From Ga0077560 sp046330395 (GTDB lineage: Bacteria; Actinomycetota; Thermoleophilia; Miltoncostaeales; Miltoncostaeaceae): DNA of 64,000 bases. Within the stretch, counting starts at the first letter, position 1. Each line of letters begins with the position of its first letter. Made by a program: the position numbers and the translations under genes. Where the stretch lies: positions 62,001 through 126,000 of the forward strand of contig JAXLSS010000001.1 of NCBI GenBank assembly GCA_046330395.1, written 5' to 3'. The notes beneath the pieces were generated by a model. The model had not been told where the DNA came from and made no database searches. It was given only the letters and a program-made list of their open reading frames with translations. Of this stretch, positions 16,566 through 24,981 are shown piece by piece.

Positions 16566-17375
16566 ATGACGACTGAGACGAAGTTCCTCACCCGCCCCGA
16601 CGGCCGCATCGCCTACGACGTGACCGGCGCGGGGCCCCTGGTGGTGTGCGTGCCCGGCATGGGCGTCCCGCGCACCACCTTCCGCGAGTTCGCCGACGCG
16701 CTGGCGAAGGCGGGCAACCGCGTGGCCACCATGGACATCCGCGGGCACGGCGACAGCGACACCACCTTCCATGCGTACGACGACCCGGCGGCGGGCGCGG
16801 ACGCGCTGGCGCTGATCGAGGCGCTGGGGGAGCCGGCGGCGATCGTGGGTAACAGCATGGGGGCGGCCGCCGGCGTGTGGGCGGCCACGCAGCGCCCGGA
16901 CCTGGTGCGCGGTCTGGTGCTGGTGGGCCCGTTCGTGCGCGATCCCCACACGGGTGCCAAGGCGGCGTTGATGGGCGCGATGTTCCGCGCCATGCTCGCC
17001 CGTCCGTGGGGTCCGGCGGTGTGGCGCGGGTATCTGTCCAAGCTGTTCCCCGGGCGTCGCGAGGCCGACTTCCAGCGGTTCCGCGAGCGCGTGGTGGACG
17101 CCCTCCGGGCACCGGGCCGCTGGCGCGCCTTCTGCGCCACGGCGCGCACCTCACACGCCGGCATCGCGCCGCTGGTGGCGCGGGTCACCGCGCCCACGCT
17201 GGTCGTGATGGGCACCGCCGATCCCGACTTCCCGGATCCCGCGGCCGAGGCCCGTTGGGTGGCCGACACGCTGCACGGGCGGGTGGAGATGATCGAAGCG
17301 GCGGGGCACTATCCCCACGTGGAGTTCCCGGAGCGCACCGTGCCCGCCGTGGCGGCCTTCCTCGGCGAGCACTAG
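16566..17375 (+). CDS. alpha/beta hydrolase
   Basis: A 269-residue alpha/beta-hydrolase. The nucleophile elbow is IVGNSMGAAAGVWAA (serine in GNSMG), the acid is in LVVMGTADPDFPDP and the histidine in AAGHYPHVEFP. The oxyanion region is VVCVPGMGVPRTTF. It lies one base upstream of a TetR-family regulator gene, so the pair is an operon and the hydrolase probably acts on or near the ligand of that regulator. The substrate is unknown. Confidence 0.88.
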   Translation: MTTETKFLTRPDGRIAYDVTGAGPLVVCVPGMGVPRTTFREFADALAKAGNRVATMDIRGHGDSDTTFHAYDDPAAGADALALIEALGEPAAIVGNSMGAAAGVWAATQRPDLVRGLVLVGPFVRDPHTGAKAALMGAMFRAMLARPWGPAVWRGYLSKLFPGRREADFQRFRERVVDALRAPGRWRAFCATARTSHAGIAPLVARVTAPTLVVMGTADPDFPDPAAEARWVADTLHGRVEMIEAAGHYPHVEFPERTVPAVAAFLGEH

Positions 17376-17376
17376 G

Positions 17377-17940
17377 GTGCCGCGCGCCGGATTGTCACGC
17401 GCCGCGGTGGTGGACCTGGGCGGCGAGATCGCCGACCGGGTGGGCCTGGAGCGCCTCACCATGGCCGCGGTGGCCGAACAGGCGGGGGTGCGCCTGCCGA
17501 GCCTCTACAAGCACGTGCGCGGTCTGGACGACCTGCACGTGGGCATCGCCACCGCCGCCCTGCACCAGCTGGCGGGGACGCTGCGCAGCGCGCTTGACGG
17601 CGTGTCGCCGGAGGACGCCCTGCCCGCGCTGGCGGGGGCCTATCGCGCGTTCGCCCAGCGGCATCCCGCCCGGTACGCGGCCACGCTGCGGGCGCCCGAC
17701 CCGGACGACCACGACCACGTGGCCGCCGCCCAGGAGGTGTTCGCCCTAGTGGCCGGCGTGCTGTCCGCATCCGGGTTGGAGGGTGAGCGCGCCGTGCATG
17801 CCATCCGCATCGTACGGGCGGCGCTGCACGGGTTCGTCGCCCTGGACGCCGCGGGCGGGTTCCGGCTGCCCCAGGACCTGGACCGCACCTACGCGCTGAT
17901 GGTGGAGATGCTGCGGCGCGGCATCTCCGAGCTGCCCTAG
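17377..17940 (+). CDS. TetR/AcrR-family transcriptional regulator
   Basis: A 187-residue repressor with an N-terminal helix-turn-helix (LTMAAVAEQAGVRLPSLYKH, residues 28-47) and a C-terminal ligand domain with WHG-type features. It starts with GTG at 17377, one base after the hydrolase stop. It probably binds the inverted repeat at 16536-16559 and so controls its own operon. Its stop overlaps the end of recR on the other strand. Confidence 0.9.
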   Translation: MPRAGLSRAAVVDLGGEIADRVGLERLTMAAVAEQAGVRLPSLYKHVRGLDDLHVGIATAALHQLAGTLRSALDGVSPEDALPALAGAYRAFAQRHPARYAATLRAPDPDDHDHVAAAQEVFALVAGVLSASGLEGERAVHAIRIVRAALHGFVALDAAGGFRLPQDLDRTYALMVEMLRRGISELP

Positions 17941-18530
17941 GTCAGCTCCCTGCGCCCCAGGAGCGCCCGGCCCAGGGTGAGCTCGTCGGCGTGCTCCAGG
18001 TCGGCGCCCACGGGCAGGCCGCTGGCCAGGCGGGTGATGCGCACGCGGCCGCGCAGGCGGTCGGCCAGGTACAGCGCGGTGGCCTCCCCGGTCATGGTGG
18101 GGTTGGTGGCCACCACCAGCTCGGCCACCCCCTCATCGGCGATGCGCCGTTCCAGCTCGTCGATGCGCAGGTCGTCGGGATCCACCCCGTCGATGGGCGA
18201 CAGCGCCCCGCCCAGCACGTGGTAGGTGCCCCGGTACTCGTGGGTGCGTTCGATGGGGAGGATGGCCGAGGGCTCCTCCACCACGCACAGGAGGGTGGGA
18301 TCCCGGCGCGGGTCGGCGCAGATGGGGCACAGCTCGCCCTCGGCGAACGAATGGCACCGGCTGCACGGGCGCAGCCGCTCGGCCATCTGCACCAGGGCCT
18401 CGGCCAGCGCCACCGGGCGCTCCCTGGGGCCCTTCAGCAGGTGGAAGGCCAGCCGCTGCGCGCTGCGCGGGCCGATGCCCGGCAGCCGCGACAGCTCCGC
18501 GATGAGGCGCTCGAGGGACGGGGTGAGGAT
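17937..18530 (-). CDS. recR: recombination protein RecR, start codon unclear
   Basis: RecR acts with RecF/RecO in loading RecA at gaps. The zinc finger (CSRCHSFAEGELCPIC), the Toprim part and the C-terminal ADELTLGRALLGRREL are all present. The N-terminal helix-hairpin-helix RLPGIGPRSAQRLAFHLL is encoded upstream of the first ordinary start (GTG at 18413). No ATG, GTG or TTG occurs in frame before it. Counting from an ATC at 18530, next to the ybaB stop, gives 197 residues, the usual length. I therefore annotate the longer form with an unusual start or a local sequence error. Confidence 0.85.
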   Translation of the reverse strand: MLTPSLERLIAELSRLPGIGPRSAQRLAFHLLKGPRERPVALAEALVQMAERLRPCSRCHSFAEGELCPICADPRRDPTLLCVVEEPSAILPIERTHEYRGTYHVLGGALSPIDGVDPDDLRIDELERRIADEGVAELVVATNPTMTGEATALYLADRLRGRVRITRLASGLPVGADLEHADELTLGRALLGRRELT

Positions 18531-18538
18531 GGGGGCCC

Positions 18539-18859
18539 TTAGAGGCCGGGGATGCCCAGGCCCGACAGGCCGCCCGTGATGGCCCCGATGCGCCGCTGCG
18601 CCAGGTCCTGCGCCTGCCGCATGGCCTCGTTGACGGCGGCCACCACGGTGTCCTCCAGCATCTCCACGTCCTCGGGGTCCACCACCTTCGGGTCGATGGT
18701 GACCGACTTCAGCTCCAGCCCCCCGCTCACCACGGCGGTCACCGCACCGCCGCCGGCGGTGGCCGACACCGTCTCCTCCTGCAGCTCCTCCTGCACCCGG
18801 GCCATGTCGGCCTGCATCTTCTGCATCTGCTTCATCATCTTCTGCGGGTTGATGCCCAT
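18539..18859 (-). CDS. YbaB/EbfC nucleoid-associated protein
   Basis: A 106-residue protein, the typical length for YbaB. It has the Met/Gln-rich N-terminal helix (MMKQMQKMQADMARVQEEL) and the core VSGGLELKSVTIDPKVVDPED. It binds DNA as a dimer in other bacteria. It sits between dnaX and recR in the classical dnaX-ybaB-recR order on the minus strand. Confidence 0.95.
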   Translation of the reverse strand: MGINPQKMMKQMQKMQADMARVQEELQEETVSATAGGGAVTAVVSGGLELKSVTIDPKVVDPEDVEMLEDTVVAAVNEAMRQAQDLAQRRIGAITGGLSGLGIPGL

Positions 18860-18872
18860 GCGGGTGAGCTCC

Positions 18873-19379
18873 TTATTCCTCGGTGGCGTCGAACGTGCTG
18901 ATGATGGCCTGGCGCAGCGCGTCCAGGTCGGGTGCGCCGGGCGAGCCGGCCGGGGCCCCGGCGGGCGCCGCGGCGGGCGGCGGCGGGGCGGCGGCGGCCA
19001 CGGTGCGCACCTCCACCCGCACGCGCTGGCCCAGGGTGCGGCCCAGCTGCGCCTCCAGGGGCTCGCGATGCTCCGGCCGCGCCAGCATCTTCGCCCCGAA
19101 CTCGTTGCCCACGCCCAGCGTCACCACATCGGCGGCCACGTCCACCACGGTGGCGTGCTCCACGAAGGCGTGGATGGGCGGGTGCTCGGCCTTCAGCTGG
19201 TTGAGCACGCCCGGCCACAACCGCCCGACGTGGGCGGTGTCCAGCACCACCGGCGCGGGTGGTGGCGCCGGGGGCTCGGGCGCCGCGGGGGCCACCGGCT
19301 CCGCCGGTGCGGGCTCGTTTCCATCACGGGGCTCGGCCGGTGTGTCGGCCGGCTTCGGGCGCGGGAGTGGCGGCCGGAG
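18873..19379 (-). CDS. dnaX: DnaX C-terminal part, out of frame with the N-terminal part
   Basis: This frame continues the Pro/Ala-rich linker of DnaX and then encodes a globular C-terminal domain (LWPGVLNQLKAEHPPIHAF, then VTLGVGNEFGAKML) of the kind found at the end of gamma/tau subunits. It has no start of its own. It lies one base out of frame (+1) from the N-terminal part, which stops at 19324. Shift, indel or assembly error within the G/C-rich linker would join them. The end near 19379 is approximate. Confidence 0.75.
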   Translation of the reverse strand, partial: LRPPLPRPKPADTPAEPRDGNEPAPAEPVAPAAPEPPAPPPAPVVLDTAHVGRLWPGVLNQLKAEHPPIHAFVEHATVVDVAADVVTLGVGNEFGAKMLARPEHREPLEAQLGRTLGQRVRVEVRTVAAAAPPPPAAAPAGAPAGSPGAPDLDALRQAIISTFDATEE

Positions 19380-20613
19380 GGGTGGGTGCGGGGGCGGGTG
19401 CCGCCGCCGGCGGCGCCACGGCGGCCGTGCCGCGGGCGGGATGCCGTGCTCCAGTGTCCACCCGGCCCATCAGGGCCGTGAGGTTGGGATCGAGTGCGGG
19501 GCGCGCCAGCTTGGCGGCCACCAGCTCCAGCTGCAGGCGGGGGTCGGCGCCGCCGTGGCGGATGCGCAGCTGCGCGTCGGCCAGCATGTCGAGGGCCCGC
19601 ACCACCTGTGCGGGGGCCAGGCGGTTGGCCTGGGATGCCAGCCGGGTGAGTTCCTCGGCGGCGAACGCCCACTCGTCGCGGGCACCGGCGCCCTGCTGCA
19701 GCAGGCACACGTAGCGCAGCTGGGTCACCAGGCCGCGCAGCAGCTGCTCGGGGTCGCTGCCCGAGTCCAGCACGTCCTCCAGCAGCGCGAAGGCCCCGGC
19801 CGCGTCGCCGCCGGCGATGAGGTCCACCAGCTCGAACAACGATTCGCGCGCAACGGTGCCCAGCAGTCCAAGCACCTGGTCCAGCTCCACGCGCCCGTCG
19901 GAGTAGGCCGCGATCTGGTCGAGCAGGCCCAGGGCGTCGCGGTAGCTGCCGTCGGCCGCGCGGGCCAGGGCGTCCAGCGCCGACTCGCTGGTCTCGATGC
20001 TCTCCGCCCGTGCCACGCGGTCGAGCACCTTCACCAGCCCCGCGATGCCAGGCTTGCGCAGCACGAAGTGCTGCACCCGGCTGCGGATGGTGGGCAGGAT
20101 GTCCCACGGGTGGGTGGTGCACAGGATCACCACCAGGTGCGGCGGCGGCTCCTCCAGGGTCTTCAGCAGGGCGCTGGCGGCGCCCTCCTGGATCTGGTGG
20201 GCCTCGTCCATGATGGTGACGCGGTAGCGGGCCGCCACCGGGGCGTAGCGCACGGTCTCCAGCCAGTCGCGCATCTCGTCGATGCGGCGGGCGCTGGAGG
20301 CGGCGTCCACCTCCACCACGTCCAGCCAGTCATCGTGGCCGGTGCGCCGGCACGAGTCGCAGTGCATGCAGGGGGTGGGCGTGGGTCCCGGGGACGACTG
20401 GCAGTTGAGGCACCGCGCCAGGATGCGCGCGGTGGTGGTCTTGCCGGTGCCGCGCGGGCCGCTGAACAGGTAGCCGCGCGCCGGCCTGCCGGAGCGGAGG
20501 GCGTTGCCCAGCGCCTGCGCCACATGCTCCTGCCCCACCATGTCCTCGAACCTCAGGGGACGATGGCGGTTGTACAGGCTGGCGCCGGGTTCGGGTGCTG
20601 GTGTGCTGCTCAC
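19324..20613 (-). CDS. dnaX: DNA polymerase III gamma/tau subunit, N-terminal part
   Basis: The clamp-loader ATPase. It has SLYNRHRPLRFEDMVGQEHV, the P-loop GPRGTGKTTTAR, a four-cysteine zinc module (CLNC...CMHCDSC), MDEAHQ (Walker B) and TLEEPPPHLV. The GTG at 20613 gives the family N-terminus; the frame is open to 20700 over non-family sequence. The stop at 19324 ends a Pro/Ala linker early. The C-terminal domain is found in another frame, so either a short gamma-like product is made or this is an indel. Confidence 0.93.
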   Translation of the reverse strand: MSSTPAPEPGASLYNRHRPLRFEDMVGQEHVAQALGNALRSGRPARGYLFSGPRGTGKTTTARILARCLNCQSSPGPTPTPCMHCDSCRRTGHDDWLDVVEVDAASSARRIDEMRDWLETVRYAPVAARYRVTIMDEAHQIQEGAASALLKTLEEPPPHLVVILCTTHPWDILPTIRSRVQHFVLRKPGIAGLVKVLDRVARAESIETSESALDALARAADGSYRDALGLLDQIAAYSDGRVELDQVLGLLGTVARESLFELVDLIAGGDAAGAFALLEDVLDSGSDPEQLLRGLVTQLRYVCLLQQGAGARDEWAFAAEELTRLASQANRLAPAQVVRALDMLADAQLRIRHGGADPRLQLELVAAKLARPALDPNLTALMGRVDTGARHPARGTAAVAPPAAAPAPAPTPPAATPAPEAGRHTGRAP

Positions 20614-20689
20614 GTCGTGAAGGAAAGTGACCGTGCACCCGCCGTCGAAACTCGATCTGAAGCGGAGCTCCTGCCGCCAGCTCCGGCCA

Positions 20690-20790
20690 GGTGACCCCAC
20701 TGCGCTTGGGCGGATCCGCTTAAGGCTGCTTCCTTCCGGACCTGACCTGATTCACGGTCGCCCATCGAATGGGACCTCGCCATCAACACC
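20690..20790 (-). ncRNA. ffs: signal recognition particle RNA (4.5S type)
   Basis: On the minus strand, AGGTCCGGAAGGAAGCAGCC, preceded by GGTC, is the invariant domain IV hairpin that binds Ffh. CATTCGATGGGCGACCGTGA before it and GCGGATCCGCCC after it match the layout of short actinobacterial SRP RNAs. It lies just upstream of dnaX, a common arrangement. Ends are estimated from the stem arms and may be off by about ten bases. A GGAGCT/AGCTCC hairpin downstream may end the transcript. Confidence 0.9.
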
Positions 20791-20950
20791 GCATTGCACG
20801 AGCCCGATCCCTCAGGATCTGCCCCTCGGGCGGGAATTGTGCCCCGCTGAAGCGGATTTCGGGTAGAGGGCACCGCTAGCTCCCCGCCTAGCACGGTCAC
20901 CGCAAGAGCCTAGTGGACGGTGACCCGCCGTGCGAGGCGGCGGGTGAGGG

Positions 20951-21229
20951 CTATGAGCGGCGGCGGCGCCACATGCGGGGGGCCACCGACTCCCCGCGGC
21001 GCTGGGCGGTCTGAGCTCCGAAGAACGCCGCCACACCGCCGCCCAGCATGGCGGTGGTGATGACCAGGTACGCCAGCCACACGGCGCCCGTCTTCTGGCC
21101 CAGCAGCGTGGTGATGACCCAGATCACCACACCCCACACCGCTCCCACCGCCAGGCCGCCGCCCACGATGGCGATGCGGTTGACGGGGCGCTTCTTGCGG
21201 CCGCGCTGGGCGGGTTTGGCGTCGCTCAC
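20951..21229 (-). CDS. small two-helix membrane protein
   Basis: A 92-residue protein with a basic N-terminus (GRKKRPVNR) and two hydrophobic helices (IAIVGGGLAVGAVWGVVIWV and LVITTAMLGGGVAAFFGA). The GTG at 21229 is the last start before the basic segment; the frame is open to 21343. It lies between the SRP RNA and a DNA-binding-like protein. I recognise no family and can suggest no function. Confidence 0.6.
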   Translation of the reverse strand: MSDAKPAQRGRKKRPVNRIAIVGGGLAVGAVWGVVIWVITTLLGQKTGAVWLAYLVITTAMLGGGVAAFFGAQTAQRRGESVAPRMWRRRRS

Positions 21230-21266
21230 CGGTGACCCTGTGATGGGGATCGGGACAGCGGTGACC

Positions 21267-21653
21267 CTACAGATCCTCCCGGCCGTGGCCGCGGGGTCGG
21301 CGCGTGCGCGCCACCAGCGCGTGCGCCAGGGCGTCGCGCACATCCCGCTCCCGGGCCGCCTCCAGCTGCACCAGCACCGCGGGGAAGCCGTCGAAGTGGG
21401 GGATGGTGAAGAAGCCGGCGGGCGCCTCGGCCAGGAGCGCCTCCTTGGCCGTCAGGTCGGCCACGGCCACCGCCAGGATCGGGCCGGTGGGCACGGGCGC
21501 GTCGCCGAACCGGCGCACATCGGCCTTGGTGAACGGGCGCTCCCAGGCGATGGCGCTGCCGGCCACCATCCAGGTGCGGTTGCCCCAGCGCTTCCCCTCG
21601 GTGACGTCGGGGTGCGACAGGACGATCCGCGCGACGTCGTCGATGCTCAACAT
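21267..21653 (-). CDS. MmcQ/YjbR family protein
   Basis: A 128-residue protein of the MmcQ/YjbR fold, a double-wing DNA-binding-like domain of unknown role. Recognisable features are the N-terminal DVARIVLSHPDVTEGKRWGN and WMVAGSAIAWERP, and a C-terminal PAGFFTIPHFDGFPAVLVQL. The ATG at 21653 fits the family start. It is divergent from the ABC transporter operon, with only 40 bases between the two starts. Confidence 0.8.
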   Translation of the reverse strand: MLSIDDVARIVLSHPDVTEGKRWGNRTWMVAGSAIAWERPFTKADVRRFGDAPVPTGPILAVAVADLTAKEALLAEAPAGFFTIPHFDGFPAVLVQLEAARERDVRDALAHALVARTRRPRGHGREDL

Positions 21654-21680
21654 CACGGCCTCGGGAGCAAAGGTGGGTTC

Positions 21681-21686
21681 TACACT
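21681..21686 (+). promoter_or_regulatory. -10 element suggesting a leaderless ABC-exporter mRNA
   Basis: TACACT lies eight bases before the ATG at 21694, and no Shine-Dalgarno sequence is present. A transcription start at or next to the ATG would make this a leaderless message, which is frequent in actinobacteria. No convincing -35 box is visible. Confidence 0.35.
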
Positions 21687-21693
21687 CACAAGA

Positions 21694-22584
21694 ATGAGGA
21701 CCGTGGTCGAGGCCCGTGGGTTACGCAAGCGGTTCGGGTCGTTCTGGGCGCTGGACGGACTGGACCTGGAGGTGCGGGAGGGCGAGGTGCACGGCTTCCT
21801 CGGCCCCAACGGCTCGGGCAAGTCCACGACCATCCGGGCCCTGCTGGGACAGCTGCGGCTGGATGGCGGCTCGGCGCGCATCTTCGGCCTGGACTGCTGG
21901 GACGACGCCATGGCCGTGCACCGCCGGCTGGCCTACGTGCCGGGGGAGGTCAGACTGTGGCCATCCCTCACCGGCGGTGAGTGCATCGACACGCTGCTGC
22001 GGTTCCAGGGCACCCACGACCGGGCCCGCCGGGATGAACTGGTGCGGCGGTTCGACCTGGACCCCACCAAGCGGGCGCGCACCTACTCCAAGGGCAACCG
22101 CCAGAAGGTGGCGCTCATCGCCGCCCTGGCCGCCCATGCCGACCTGCTGCTGCTGGATGAGCCCACCTCGGGGCTGGACCCGTTGATGGAGTCCACGTCC
22201 CAGCGCACGGTGCGTGAGCTCACCGCGGAGGGGTGCACGGTGCTGCTGTCCAGCCACCAGCTGGCCGAGGTGGAGGCGCTGTGCGACCGGGTGTCCATCA
22301 TCCGGGCGGGGCGCACCATCGACACCGGCTCGCTGGACGACCTGCGCACCCAGGCGCAGAACACCGTGCGGGTCACCACCGCGGCACCGCCGCCGGCGCT
22401 GGACGGCATGACCGTGCTGGACGCCCAGCCCGTGCCCGACGGCGGGGTGCGCACCTCGGCCCGCGTGGGCGCGGCCGCGCTGCCCGGCGTGGTGCGTGCG
22501 TTGCTGGACGCCGGCGGTACCGGACTGGTGGTGGAGCCGCCCAGCCTGGACGAGCTGTTCATGCAGCACTACCGGGAGCCGTGA
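21694..22584 (+). CDS. ABC transporter ATP-binding protein
   Basis: A 296-residue ATPase of the DrrA/CcmA-like export class. It has Walker A GPNGSGKST, a signature-like YSKGNRQKV, Walker B LLLLDEPTSGLDP and the switch histidine in LLSSHQLAEVE. The C-terminal 90 residues form the extra domain common in drug and antibiotic exporters. Its stop overlaps the permease ATG. Together they form a two-component exporter for an unknown compound. Confidence 0.93.
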   Translation: MRTVVEARGLRKRFGSFWALDGLDLEVREGEVHGFLGPNGSGKSTTIRALLGQLRLDGGSARIFGLDCWDDAMAVHRRLAYVPGEVRLWPSLTGGECIDTLLRFQGTHDRARRDELVRRFDLDPTKRARTYSKGNRQKVALIAALAAHADLLLLDEPTSGLDPLMESTSQRTVRELTAEGCTVLLSSHQLAEVEALCDRVSIIRAGRTIDTGSLDDLRTQAQNTVRVTTAAPPPALDGMTVLDAQPVPDGGVRTSARVGAAALPGVVRALLDAGGTGLVVEPPSLDELFMQHYREP

Positions 22585-24170
22585 TGCGGGCGGCGGCCGG
22601 CGGCTGGGTCGCGCTGGTGCGCCTGAGCCTGCGCACCGCGCGGCTGCGGTTGGTGCTGTGGCCGGTCGGCATCGCGGTGCTGGTGGGGGCCACCGCGTCC
22701 AGCATGACCACCATCGCGGCGTCCGCGGCGCAGCGTGCCGCCTACGCCACCGCCGCCCTGTCCACCGCCGGGCTGGCCTTCAACGGGCGCGGCTACGGGC
22801 TGGACACCGTGGGCGGCATCACGGCCAACAAGCTGTCGTTCCTGGTGACGCTGCTGCTGCCGCTGGTGGCGGTGCACCTGGCCGTGCACCTCACCCGCCG
22901 TCAGGAGGCGGACGGCCTGGTGGAGCTGGTCACGGCGCGCGCGGTGGGGCGGCTGGCGCCGCTGGCGGCCGCGGTGGTGGTGATGTGCGGGGTGGTGCTG
23001 CTCGCCGGTGCCGGCTCGGCGGTGGGGCTGGTGGTGGCGGGACTGCCGGCCGGTGGGTCCACCTGGTACGCCGCGGGGCTGATGGGCACCATGGCGATGG
23101 GGGCCGGGCTGGGGTTCTGCGCGGCGCAGGTCGCCCGCGACGGCCGCGGCGCGCAGGAGTTGGGCGTGGCGGTGCTGGGCGCCCTGTTCCTGGTGCGGGC
23201 CCTGGTGGACGTGCGCGACTGGCCGGCCACGTGGCTCACCCCCGGCGGGTGGCTCAACGAGGTGCGTGCCTTCGGCGATGCACGGTGGTGGCCGCTGGTG
23301 GCCCTGCTGGGCTGCGGGGTGGTGCTGACCGGTGCCGCGGTGGTGCTGAACGCCCGTCGCGACCTGGGCGCCGGCCTCATCAGCCCGTCGGCGGGGGCGC
23401 CCGCCGCCGGTGCGCGGCTGGCGACGCCGCTGGGGCTGATGGTGCGCCTCACACGGGGCTCCGCGCTGGGATGGGCCATCGGCGCGGCCGTGTGGGGGTT
23501 CACGGTGGGCGTGCTCTCGCACCAGGTGGGCGGACTGTTCCGCGCCAACCCCGACCTGGCCGCGCGCCTGGGTCCGCTGGGCGCGAGGGTGGAGCTGGTG
23601 ATGGCCGCCGTGGGCGCGTCCTACCTGGGCCTGGTGGCATCGGCGCTGCTGGCCTTGGAGCTGTCGCGCGTGGCCACCGAGGAACTGCAGGGACGCACCG
23701 GCGTGGTGCTGGCCACCGCGGTGGGCCGGCGCGCCGTGTGGTTCAGGTGGCTGTGCGTGGCGGTGGTGTGGGTGCTGCTGCTGCAGGTGGTGTCGGGGCT
23801 GGCGCTGGGCATCGGCGTGGCCGTGGGCGGCGGGAGCGCCTCCGACGCCTTCTCCGGCCCCGGATGGGTGCTGGCCTTCGCCCCGGCGGTGCTGGTGCTG
23901 GGCGCGGTGTCGGCCTGCGTGGTCGCCGTGGCCCCGCGCCCCGGCATCGCGGCGGCGTGGGGGCTGTTCGGGGCGGTCATCGTGATCGCCGTGCTCGGCG
24001 AGGTGCTGGACCTGCCCTGGTGGATCAGCGGGTTGTCGCCCTTCAAGCACGTGGGCGCGGTGCCCGCAGAATCGGTGCAGTGGGCGTGGCTCGGCGGCAT
24101 GCTTGCGGTTGCCGGTATTCTCGGCGGCGTGTCCGGACTGCTGTTCTCCCGACGGGACCTCACCGCGTGA
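22584..24170 (+). CDS. ABC transporter permease, TnrB3-like exporter
   Basis: A 528-residue polytopic protein with about twelve hydrophobic segments in two similar halves. This layout is found in actinobacterial export permeases of the tetronasin/TnrB3 type. It contains RRQEADGLVELVTARAVGR, a segment typical of that group. It overlaps both the ATPase (TGATG) and the following lipoprotein gene (GTGA), so the three genes are one operon. Confidence 0.88.
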   Translation: MRAAAGGWVALVRLSLRTARLRLVLWPVGIAVLVGATASSMTTIAASAAQRAAYATAALSTAGLAFNGRGYGLDTVGGITANKLSFLVTLLLPLVAVHLAVHLTRRQEADGLVELVTARAVGRLAPLAAAVVVMCGVVLLAGAGSAVGLVVAGLPAGGSTWYAAGLMGTMAMGAGLGFCAAQVARDGRGAQELGVAVLGALFLVRALVDVRDWPATWLTPGGWLNEVRAFGDARWWPLVALLGCGVVLTGAAVVLNARRDLGAGLISPSAGAPAAGARLATPLGLMVRLTRGSALGWAIGAAVWGFTVGVLSHQVGGLFRANPDLAARLGPLGARVELVMAAVGASYLGLVASALLALELSRVATEELQGRTGVVLATAVGRRAVWFRWLCVAVVWVLLLQVVSGLALGIGVAVGGGSASDAFSGPGWVLAFAPAVLVLGAVSACVVAVAPRPGIAAAWGLFGAVIVIAVLGEVLDLPWWISGLSPFKHVGAVPAESVQWAWLGGMLAVAGILGGVSGLLFSRRDLTA

Positions 24171-24871
24171 GGAAGGGCGTGGCGGCGCTCGCGCTCGGCG
24201 CGGCCGTCGTGCTGGCCGGATGCGGTGGCGGCGGGAACCACCCGCACTGGCAGCCCACCAACGGCATCGAGCACATGCGTTCCGTACGGACGGGGCTGTC
24301 GCCCGGGACGGGGGAGGACTGGGAGTACCGCCCCCTCGACGGCTGCTGGCGTATGCGCAGCATCGTCTACCGGCACGGTCACGCGGTGCCGCAGTATGTG
24401 TCCACGGTGGTGCGGGGCGCGGATGGCCGGTTGTCGCGACGCATGTGGATGGACGGGAGCTGGATGCCGGACTCGACCGCCCCCCAATCGAATCCCTGCG
24501 TCCCGCTGCAGACCATCACAGAGCTCCAGCTGGTGCGCCTCTGGGCCCAGAACTACACGCCCGTCTCGACGGCCACCGTGGCGGGGAGGGCGCTGCAGAC
24601 CTTCCACATCTCACTCGCCGACGCGGCGCTCGGCATCGCGGACCCTGCGCGGGGCGAGCGCGCGGCCACGGTGGTGAGCCGGCCACCCGGGCGTCCGGCG
24701 GTGCTGCTGTACGACCCGGCCCGGCGGGTGCCGGTGCGGTTGACCGTGCCGGCGGTCACCGTGCGGATTGGGACGCAGAGGGACACGGTCGGGGCGAGCG
24801 TGACGCGCTTCACCCTGGTCGAGGAGATCCCCGCCACCACAGCCAACCTCAAGGTGTTCGACCGGCCCTGA
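24167..24871 (+). CDS. lipoprotein of unknown function
   Basis: A 234-residue protein with an N-terminal lipoprotein signal (GAAVVLAGCGGGG, lipobox VLAGC). The GTG start overlaps the permease stop. The mature part has WEYRPLDGCWRM and a C-terminal beta-rich portion. I recognise no family. Coupling to the exporter genes suggests an accessory role at the membrane, but that is inference. Confidence 0.65.
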   Translation: MRKGVAALALGAAVVLAGCGGGGNHPHWQPTNGIEHMRSVRTGLSPGTGEDWEYRPLDGCWRMRSIVYRHGHAVPQYVSTVVRGADGRLSRRMWMDGSWMPDSTAPQSNPCVPLQTITELQLVRLWAQNYTPVSTATVAGRALQTFHISLADAALGIADPARGERAATVVSRPPGRPAVLLYDPARRVPVRLTVPAVTVRIGTQRDTVGASVTRFTLVEEIPATTANLKVFDRP

Positions 24872-24981
24872 TCGGATTCGTCCGTCCAGGAGGTGAGTTC
24901 CCTCTATGCGGGTGACCCGTGCGCGCTGTGCGGTCGATACCCCACGTGCCCACCGTCCCCACCCACGGGAGGTCCCCACCC

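Noticed and set aside
24904..24981. Upstream start at 24919 for the secreted protein at 24982
   Set aside because: No Shine-Dalgarno sequence, and the extra residues would put a Pro/Arg-rich stretch before the signal peptide.
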